Source: an uncultured Oscillospiraceae bacterium
GTDB taxonomy: Bacteria > Bacillota > Clostridia > UBA1212 > SIG427
Length of the DNA: 12,772 nucleotides
Reading direction: 5' to 3'
Assembly (NCBI GenBank): GCA_902465325.1
Contig: CABQMV010000056.1
Location: forward strand, 1-12,772
Shown: piece after piece, positions 7,243 through 12,772 of the stretch
Numbering within the stretch: the stretch's first letter is position 1
How the letters are laid out: each line of letters begins with the position of its first letter
Program-made: the position numbers and the translations under genes
The notes under the pieces: model-generated
Told to the model about the DNA's origin: nothing
Seen by the model: the letters and a program-made list of their open reading frames with translations, nothing else
The model's database searches: none

Positions 7243-7957
7243 AAAACGCTCTCCTCAATTCTTTTATTTTTTGCTCCGAAACCGGTTCTACTGTTTCATA
7301 GGCATACGATAGCCCCATCCGGATATACTTTCCGCTGCCCATACGATGAAAAGGCAGTAAATCCATCTGGTCCACATCCACCCCAGCAGTAAGCCCCAGC
7401 GCCCGAATTCCCTTCAAATAGTCAATATGATCGCTCAGCCCCGGTATCACCGGAATCCGAACCCGCACCTGCGCCCCGTATTCTGTAAGGCGCCCAAGGT
7501 TTTCAATAATATTTGTAAAATTCCCTCCGGTATAATGACTGCAATCAAAGGGATCCGCTGTTTTCAAATCGTAATAAAAGCAGTCTGTACAGGACAGAAG
7601 CATATAAAAATGTTCAAAGGGAACATCGCCGGCGGTATCTATAATGACATGAAGTCCCTCTGCTTTACAGGCCTCTGCCAGCCCTTTGCAGGCGCTCGGC
7701 TGCAGCAGCGGCTCTCCTCCAGACAGAGTCACACCGCCCCCGGATTCCAGGTAAAAGGGCATATCCTCCAATAAAATGTCCATAACTTCCCGGACTGACA
7801 TACCGGCAGTCTGACCCTCTGCAGCCGGCGGCTCCTTGGGTCTGGTTTCCGGATTGTGACACCATAGGCAGGCAAGATTGCACCCCTGGAAAAATACGGT
7901 TGAACGGATCCCGGGACCGTCCTCCGTGGAAAATCTCTGAATACGGCTAACCCTCAT
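7226..7957 (-). CDS. Glycyl radical enzyme activase, radical SAM, PFL-activase-like length
   Basis: This enzyme uses a [4Fe-4S] cluster and S-adenosylmethionine to abstract a hydrogen from the partner GRE's glycine. The cluster motif is C26-x3-C30-x2-C33 (GCNLACLWCHNPETRP), preceded by STEDGPGIRSTVFFQG, the activase N-terminal signature. SGGEPLLQ at 79-86 is the SAM-binding GGE motif, and VRVRIPVIPGLSD is the conserved strand and loop. The protein is only 243 residues. The segment between C33 and SVREVM (about 20 residues) has no cysteine, so the ferredoxin-like double-cluster insertion found in most activases of dehydratase-type GREs is absent. The ATG has GAGG 7 bases upstream and overlaps the end of the GRE gene by 11 bases, so it is surely the cognate activase. 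Confidence 0.95.
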   Translation of the reverse strand: MRVSRIQRFSTEDGPGIRSTVFFQGCNLACLWCHNPETRPKEPPAAEGQTAGMSVREVMDILLEDMPFYLESGGGVTLSGGEPLLQPSACKGLAEACKAEGLHVIIDTAGDVPFEHFYMLLSCTDCFYYDLKTADPFDCSHYTGGNFTNIIENLGRLTEYGAQVRVRIPVIPGLSDHIDYLKGIRALGLTAGVDVDQMDLLPFHRMGSGKYIRMGLSYAYETVEPVSEQKIKELRRAFYERES

Positions 7958-10056
7958 GCTCGGTCCTCTTTAAAATGTCCTCCTGTACCTGAGGGGACAG
8001 CTGGGTAAAAAAGGCACTGAAGCCGGAAACACGCACCACCAGATCTCCATAATTTTCCGGATGGGCCATAGCATCCTTCAAAATTTTCTTGGAAACTGCA
8101 TTGATCTGTATCTCCTGCCCTCCCCGTTTAAAATATACGGTAATCAAATGCCTGAGCTTTTCAATGTTTTCCCTGCTTTCAAAAAGTCCGGGGCTGTATT
8201 TCTGATTTAATACCGTCCCGCAGGCTACTTTCGTATAGTCCGGCTTTGACACAGACAGCAGCACCGCAGTAGGGCCGTTTCGATCCATACCGTGCATGGG
8301 GGATGCCGCATCGCTCAAAGGCGCTCTGCACATTCGCCCGTCCGGAGTAGCGGCAATCTGCCGCCCCGCATCGATATTGGCAATGTTGGCCGCCATCGCA
8401 ATATAAAAATATCCGCCGTCTCTGGTACGGTAGGGCGCAAACAGCTGGCTATGAACCTGCACAAACCACTGGGCATAGAAATCCGGCACCGCCTGGTTAT
8501 TTCCGTATTTGGGAGCCTCCAACAGAACAGACCGCATGATCTCATAGCCTTTGAAATTCTGAAGCAGCGCTTCTCTGACCTCCTCCAGAGAATAGCGTTT
8601 TTGCTGAAACACCACGGTATCCAATGCCGCAAGGGAATCTGCCATGGTACCGATTCCCATACAGCAGGCGCCGTGTACAGAAGGATACACCGCGCCTCCG
8701 TCATTGATATCTCTCCCTCTGCCAATGCAGTCTTGACAAAAGCAGGATAAAAATGGCTGTGTATACTGTCTTCTGTTATATCGGTCATTTTCGTTGTTAA
8801 ACTCTCTCACATAGAGAGCCGCGCCGTAGGCCAGCTGCTCTTTCAAGATTTCCAGCAGCTCTTCCATACAATGGATATCAGAAACGGGAGGCGTCACAGG
8901 TCCCAGCTGATAGTCAGAAAGCATATCCCTCCCCTGATTCAGCGCCAATTCCAAAAATTTGGGGCTGTTGAACCTGCCGTCAGACCAGGCCGGCTGCTTT
9001 CCTGCAATAAAATTCTCAATACAGCCCACCATACAGTAATTCCGGCAGTCCTCCAAAGAATAGCCATAGGCCTGCAGCGCCGGAATAATCACCGTATCGT
9101 TCATCATGGCCGGGTAACCCAGGCCCGTACCAATTACCTCCAGACAGGCATCTATAAAATCTTTCGGGATTCCCTCATACCATCTGGCAGACAGATTCGG
9201 CCCTGGTATATTACAGTGTTCAACCGCTCTTAAAATCAGATAGGAAAGCGCATTGACCCCTCCGGTGCCTTTATCGGTAACTCCGCCGATCACAATATTT
9301 ACGGTATCGTTCTTCAGCTTGTAAAAACAGTTCTCCAGCATACAGCAGATTTCCTCATCTGTAAATCTGCCTTCTTCCCTATCCTTTTTATAAAACGGGT
9401 ATAGGTACTGGTCCATTCTGCCAAAGGCCATGGCAGACCTGCCCTGACACAGAAAGGCGTTATGTACCAGCCAGATCAGCTGCAGCGCTTCTCGGAAGCT
9501 CTCCGGTTTACGGGCAACCACAGTCATACAGGCATCTCCCATATCCCGCCGATTCATAGCATAGGCCTCCTGCGCATACTGCTCTATCATGCGGCAAAAC
9601 CCTTCCAGCGCTATCTGGGCCGACAGCAGAAACTCCTGTTTTGACCGGTCCCCTGCAGAGTCCTCCAAAGCCTGCCGGATCCAGCCGGCCGGGAAGCCCT
9701 TCCTCCAGCAGCCGGTCATAGTCTGCACAGAAATGGTCTACATTGTTTTCAAAAGAAGATTTTCCATAGCTCTGAGTCAGTCTTGCCGCCCAAGCCCACT
9801 GGGTCTCTGAGTATACGGACCGAGCTTCGTACATACCCAACTGACTGCCCGCAATAATGTCATTTTTCAAAATCACTTTTTTATGGGAGATAAAAATATT
9901 AGCAGCCGCATATGCCCGGGCAATTCCCACCGGGTCCTTTAAATGGGCCTTATACCCCTCTGCCGCCCAGATGTCAGCGGCATTACTGAGATCCGTTCTT
10001 TCTGCCTGCCGAAATTCTTCAATAAACGCCTGCAGATCAAAGCCTCTAATATCCAT
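7947..10056 (-). pseudogene. Glycyl radical enzyme (dehydratase/lyase type), frame broken near codon 123
   Basis: GREs of this type use a glycine-centred radical and a thiyl radical to remove water, an amine or another group from small polar substrates, strictly without oxygen. Codons 1-123 run from the ATG at 10056 and end LLEEGLPG. The rest lies in a frame shifted by one base, resuming WIRQALEDSAGD. Joined, the protein is about 701 residues, short against the usual 760-850. It keeps GRMDQYLYPFY, NLSARW, YPAMMNDTVI, the catalytic Cys-x-Glu in VGCIENF (about C344, E346), GPTAVLLSV, and the radical glycine in RVSGFSAFF (about G677), 24 residues from the end. ATG 10056 is favoured over TTG 10077 because of the GGAAGGGG site and the predicted transcription start near 10091; an in-frame stop at 10081-10083 excludes a longer N-terminus. 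It heads the operon. No close match to a known substrate class can be made by eye. The break may be real, a sequencing error or, less likely, a recoding site. Confidence 0.88.
9685..9692. repeat. Tandem CCGGCCGG at the GRE frameshift
   Basis: Two copies of the palindromic tetramer CCGG lie exactly where the two GRE frames must be joined, and the next four bases on the minus strand (CTGG) differ by one. Deleting one tetramer changes the frame by one and yields EGLPG-WIRQALED, the expected GRE wording of a GLPG turn followed by a helix. A single-base insertion in the same GC run would also explain the break. Confidence 0.7.
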
Positions 10057-10097
10057 ATAAAACAGAGCCCCTTCCAAACACTACTTTCTATGGATGT

Positions 10098-10126
10098 ATT
10101 TTATTTTAAAGAAAAAGGAATGTCAA
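10098..10126 (-). promoter_or_regulatory. Predicted sigma-A promoter of the GRE operon
   Basis: The minus strand carries a perfect -35 TTGACA (10126-10121), a 17-base spacer and TAAAAT (10103-10098, five of six). Transcription would start near 10091, about 35 bases before the GRE ATG. The 171-base divergent gap shows no obvious operator. For the plus-strand gene the best candidate is TTTACA (10163-10168) with TATAAA (10189-10194), but its 20-base spacing is too long to be convincing. Confidence 0.75.
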
Positions 10127-10227
10127 CACAGCCCCTCCCTTTTTATAACTCTTTCGCAAAATTTTACATACAATACAAAATTATCTCATATAAATATAGT
10201 GATTTTATTAAACGTCAGGAGTTTATT

Positions 10228-10755
10228 ATGAAAGATATTGGGTTATTTCATATGATGGGAATCTTTTGGACACTGGCCGCCGGATTTCTGCTGCATTTTA
10301 CCTATGAATGGTTTGACAGAAAAAAAGCAGTGGGCTGGTTTTCCGCTGTAAATGAAAGCATTTGGGAACAGACAAAGCTTTTCTTCTTTCCCGCACTTTT
10401 CTGGATAGGAATAGAATTTTTTACCTACGGTCTGGATACGCCCGGCTTTTGGACAGCAAAAGTTCTGTCCCTGATTGCAGGCTGTGTTTTGCTACCGCTT
10501 TTATATTTCGGATATACCGGTTTCTCCGGCAGTCGATTTCTCTGGGCAGATGCAGGGAGCTTTGTAGCCAGTGTTCTAATTGCATATGGAATCTCCTTCT
10601 GGCTGATGGGCAGGATGAACGGTTTCTCCTCTGTGCTGTGGCAGGTCATTTCTCTGTTTTTGATTGCCGGTCTTGTTTTCCTTTTTGTCCGATTTACCTA
10701 CAAAGCTCCAAAATTTCCCATATTCCAAAACCGCGGAAACAAAACTTGTTTATAA
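10228..10755 (+). CDS. DUF6512-like integral membrane protein
   Basis: The 175-residue product is a small polytopic membrane protein resembling DUF6512, a family without an assigned function. It has about five hydrophobic segments: near residues 5-27, 48-67, 75-98, 105-127 and 134-155. The conserved-looking motifs are HFTYEWF (23-29) and VNESIWEQTKLFFFP (41-55), the latter typical of the family between the first two segments. The tail is short and basic (KAPKFPIFQNRGNK). The ATG has AGGAG 7 bases upstream. It is transcribed divergently from the GRE operon and precedes the lipid kinase, which has its own promoter overlapping its stop codon. No link to the GRE pathway is visible. Confidence 0.85.
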   Translation: MKDIGLFHMMGIFWTLAAGFLLHFTYEWFDRKKAVGWFSAVNESIWEQTKLFFFPALFWIGIEFFTYGLDTPGFWTAKVLSLIAGCVLLPLLYFGYTGFSGSRFLWADAGSFVASVLIAYGISFWLMGRMNGFSSVLWQVISLFLIAGLVFLFVRFTYKAPKFPIFQNRGNKTCL

Positions 10756-10774
10756 AAGAGTTTTTTGATATAAT
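10746..10774 (+). promoter_or_regulatory. Predicted promoter of the lipid kinase gene
   Basis: TTGTTT (10746-10751), a 17-base spacer and a perfect TATAAT (10769-10774) with a TG extension (TGATATAAT) lie across the end of the DUF6512 gene. Transcription would start near 10781, giving a leader of about 20 bases. The -35 matches consensus at only three of six positions, but the extended -10 is strong. Confidence 0.55.
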
Positions 10775-10802
10775 CTTGGCAGTTAGATAGCATTGAAGGG
10801 AT

Positions 10803-11732
10803 ATGACGTACAGAATGAAGCACATCTTTATTATAAATTCCGCCTCCGGTTCAAAGCGTAAGAGAAAGAAATTTTTTAATCATATTATTGAAACCTGTAA
10901 AAATGAAAAAATAGACTATGATATCTATTTTACCAAAGCCCCCGGGGACGCCTGTCAATATGCCAGAGAAATTGCCTTGACTCAGCGTCCGGTCAGGTTC
11001 TATGCCTGCGGAGGAGACGGTACCGTCAATGAACTGGCCGCCGCGGTGGCAGGGATCCCCACCGCTCAGTTTACTGCGGTCCCTCTGGGCAGCGGAAATG
11101 ATTTTATCCGAAATTTCGGAACAAAAAGTAATTTTCTGGACCTGGTCAGCCTGATATACGGCAGGCCCGTTACAGTAGACCTGATGAAAATTAACGACAG
11201 ATACTGCGCCAACATTGCCAATATTGGTTTTGACCGGCGTGTAGTATCTGCTACAAACCGGATAAAAAAATCAAGGGTACTGAGAGGTCAGGCTGCCTAT
11301 TTTGCCGGCGTACTGCTTTCACTCTTTTTTCTTCGGAAGGAGCTGCTGCACTTTACCTTTGAGGACGGCAGTCAGAGTACCAATCGTCTTCTGCTGACGC
11401 TTTTTGCCAACGGAAGCTATTACGGCAGCGGATTCAAGGCCTGTTCCCAGGCAGATCTTTGCGATGGTCTGTTTGATCTGATGATTGTTCCTCCCGTAGG
11501 AAGATTAAAATTTATTTCCCTGCTGGGCCAGTACCGGAAGGGAAATATTATGAATACCGAATTTGGAAAAAATAAAATTACATATAAAAAATGCAGAGAG
11601 CTTTTCTTGTCCCGGGCAACCCCTATCAAATACTGTCTGGACGGAGAAATCCTCTCTGCAAAAGAAATCCGTATAACTATGGAACCGCAGGCAGCCTGCT
11701 TTGTAATCCCTGCCGACGTTACGCTGGAGTAG
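10803..11732 (+). CDS. Diacylglycerol kinase family (YegS/DagK-like) lipid kinase
   Basis: This soluble, membrane-associated kinase should phosphorylate diacylglycerol or a related lipid, returning it to phospholipid synthesis. The 309 residues include HIFIINSASGSKRKRK (near 7-22), the nucleotide-binding CGGDGTVNELA (GGDGT at 70-74), PLGSGNDFIRNF (near 94-105), NIGFDRRVV in the middle, and the C-terminal beta domain with ANGSYYGSGFKACSQADLCDGLFDL and YCLDGEI. All match the DagK/YegS family. The first ATG at 10803 is listed. A second at 10815 gives MKHIFIINSASG, the more usual N-terminus. The GAAGGG element at 10795-10800 is 2 bases from the first and 14 from the second, so spacing does not decide. 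Its end overlaps the convergent cyclophilin-like gene by 14 bases. Confidence 0.92.
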   Translation: MTYRMKHIFIINSASGSKRKRKKFFNHIIETCKNEKIDYDIYFTKAPGDACQYAREIALTQRPVRFYACGGDGTVNELAAAVAGIPTAQFTAVPLGSGNDFIRNFGTKSNFLDLVSLIYGRPVTVDLMKINDRYCANIANIGFDRRVVSATNRIKKSRVLRGQAAYFAGVLLSLFFLRKELLHFTFEDGSQSTNRLLLTLFANGSYYGSGFKACSQADLCDGLFDLMIVPPVGRLKFISLLGQYRKGNIMNTEFGKNKITYKKCRELFLSRATPIKYCLDGEILSAKEIRITMEPQAACFVIPADVTLE

Positions 11733-12459
11733 CCTCGGGAGACGGGCTGCCTTCCGAAGACCCGTTCCACCAGGGATTGTAGCTGTTCCAGGTATAATAT
11801 ACCCGGGGCAGCGTTTCCGGCAGTTCATACTTTCCGCCCTTCAGCGCAACCGTAGCCTTCTCAATCTTTACACTGTACAGCGGCTCGTAATGGAGAGTGG
11901 CATCTGTTACCCTCATATGACTGATTTCCTCAATCACTTCTATTCCGCTGATGACTTTGCCGAAAATAGCAAATTCACCCTGCCCAGCAGGAAATTCTCC
12001 TAAAGTAATAAAAAAGCTGTCGGAAGCCGAGTCATAGTCCGATTTTTCATACCGGCTCATGGCCACAGAACCCCTTTCAAAGGAAAGATCATTCTCAGAA
12101 AAACCGTTGGCAGGAAATTCTCCTGCAATCGCATAATCCGGAGGCGCGCCCGTGTCTCTCAGGGACTTAAAGCCCGTACCGTCGGCAATCTCTATAAAGC
12201 TGCCGGCCAAAGCCATATTGACCTTCATCCCTGTAAAATAGTCCTGCTGTGTCAAGTATATAATATTTCTTACCGTATTGGGCGCTTTATCGGGATACAG
12301 TTCAATTTCAACCGTACCCTGATATTCAGACTGTCCGCCGCCAAACTGCAGTGTCAACACCGGATTTTCATACTGAACCTGACAGCCGTCAGCAGATAAA
12401 AGACATACAAGGACCGCCGCCGTCAGCAGACAGTAAAGAAAACTTCCTGCTCCTCTCAC
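11719..12459 (-). CDS. Exported cyclophilin-fold protein with degenerate active site
   Basis: The 246-residue product has a cyclophilin domain (about residues 48-195) behind an N-terminal hydrophobic signal (residues 5-22) ending SADGC26, an unusual lipobox (Asp at -2), so it is probably a lipoprotein or is membrane anchored. Recognisable parts are VEIELYPDKAPNTVRNIIYL, GSVAMSRY, SDSFFITLGE and FAIFGKVISGIEVIEEIS. Active cyclophilins have FHRV, then QxGD, then SQFFI. Here these regions read KVNMAL, IEIADG and SDSFFI, so the catalytic Arg and the Gln are gone. The C-terminus is low complexity (SSEGSPSPEATPA). The start is GTG in a GTGA overlap with the preceding gene's TGA, with AGGAG 9 bases upstream, so it is translationally coupled. 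It may be a chaperone or binding protein rather than an isomerase. Confidence 0.82.
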   Translation of the reverse strand: MRGAGSFLYCLLTAAVLVCLLSADGCQVQYENPVLTLQFGGGQSEYQGTVEIELYPDKAPNTVRNIIYLTQQDYFTGMKVNMALAGSFIEIADGTGFKSLRDTGAPPDYAIAGEFPANGFSENDLSFERGSVAMSRYEKSDYDSASDSFFITLGEFPAGQGEFAIFGKVISGIEVIEEISHMRVTDATLHYEPLYSVKIEKATVALKGGKYELPETLPRVYYTWNSYNPWWNGSSEGSPSPEATPA

Positions 12460-12772
12460 TTGCGAAGTCTCCTTTTCAAAGCCTCTTCACCTGCTACAGA
12501 ATAGCCGAAAAAGCCTTCATAATCGCCTAAGCGGAAATATTCTCCATGCGAATAGGCTATCAGACCCGCCTTCACCAGATCAAGAGCATCCTTTTCATCC
12601 AGAAGTCTGTTATCCACATATACCCCTTCCACTTCCGCCAGAAACATATCGTGGCTTCCCAGCTCAATAATCTGTGTTACTCTGCACTCCAGATTCACAG
12701 GACACTCCTGTATCATAGGAACGCCGGTATGCTTCCCCACTTCCTTGGTCAGCCCCAGCTCCTTGAATTTAT
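12456..12772 (-). CDS. Flavin reductase-like protein, C-terminal part (start outside window)
   Basis: The visible 105 codons end the gene; the frame stays open to the right edge, so the N-terminus lies beyond 12772. The segment FKELGLTKE ... ECPVNLECRVTQIIELGSHDMFLAEVEGVYVD is the conserved C-terminal half of the flavin-reductase-like, FMN-binding split-barrel family. It is followed by LRLGDYEGFFG-like wording (YFRLGDYEGFFGYS). Such proteins bind FMN and act as flavin reductases or electron carriers. Its TGA overlaps the GTG of the cyclophilin-fold gene, giving a coupled pair. A ribosome site for that next gene lies within its last codons. The partner redox protein cannot be seen here. Confidence 0.88.
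   Translation of the reverse strand, partial: KFKELGLTKEVGKHTGVPMIQECPVNLECRVTQIIELGSHDMFLAEVEGVYVDNRLLDEKDALDLVKAGLIAYSHGEYFRLGDYEGFFGYSVAGEEALKRRLRK

Noticed and set aside
7947..9728. C-terminal GRE frame as an independent gene starting at GTG 9728
   Set aside because: No ribosome site precedes the GTG, and its first 15 codons are out-of-frame reading of conserved GRE sequence (HFCADYDRLLEEGLPG in the other frame). It is the rear part of a broken gene.
10163..10194. Plus-strand promoter TTTACA with TATAAA for the DUF6512 gene
   Set aside because: The spacing is 20 bases and the region is generally AT-rich, so several equally poor -10 candidates exist; noted but not called.
11742..11765. 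Inverted repeat ACGGG/CCCGT at the convergent junction
   Set aside because: The stem is five base pairs with a 14-base loop and no T-run on either side; likely chance within coding sequence.

Overview
The window looks like a chromosomal segment of a strictly anaerobic member of the Bacillota, class Clostridia (Lachnospiraceae- or Anaerovoracaceae-like). The clues are moderate base composition, strong GGAGG-type ribosome sites, the dprA/comM/nrdR gene set, a DUF6512 membrane protein and an oxygen-sensitive glycyl radical enzyme (GRE). No tRNA, rRNA, CRISPR array, insertion sequence or phage gene was seen. No stretch over 300 bases lacks a gene.

Left part (1-4900, all minus strand). Read in transcription order from the right, this holds a SanA/YdcF-like membrane protein, a cysteine-desulfurase-like PLP enzyme, the ribonucleotide reductase repressor nrdR, comM (Mg-chelatase-like AAA+ ATPase) and dprA, which runs off the left edge. 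Three promoters are visible: an extended -10 before the SanA-like gene, one before nrdR that carries a strong NrdR-box-like palindrome, and a TTGACA-N17-TAGGAT promoter before comM-dprA.

Middle part (4949-10126, minus strand). This is a self-contained operon. A consensus-like promoter (TTGACA-N17-TAAAAT) is followed by a glycyl radical enzyme of the dehydratase/lyase type, its radical-SAM activase, a zinc-dependent medium-chain dehydrogenase and an Eis-like GNAT acetyltransferase, and the operon ends at an intrinsic terminator. The genes overlap or nearly touch. The GRE reading frame is broken near codon 123 at a tandem CCGGCCGG. Removing one CCGG restores a continuous protein of about 701 residues with both catalytic Cys and radical Gly. 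The substrate cannot be read from sequence. The set suggests radical elimination or cleavage of a small polar compound, with an NADP(H)-type dehydrogenase handling a carbonyl or alcohol.

Right part (10228-12772). Two plus-strand genes, a DUF6512 membrane protein and a diacylglycerol/lipid kinase, converge with a minus-strand pair: the C-terminal part of a flavin-reductase-like protein coupled by a GTGA overlap to an exported cyclophilin-fold protein whose catalytic Arg region is not conserved. The lipid kinase and cyclophilin genes overlap tail to tail by 14 bases.

The points most worth following are the GRE operon with its small activase, the CCGG duplication, and the putative NrdR autoregulation site.
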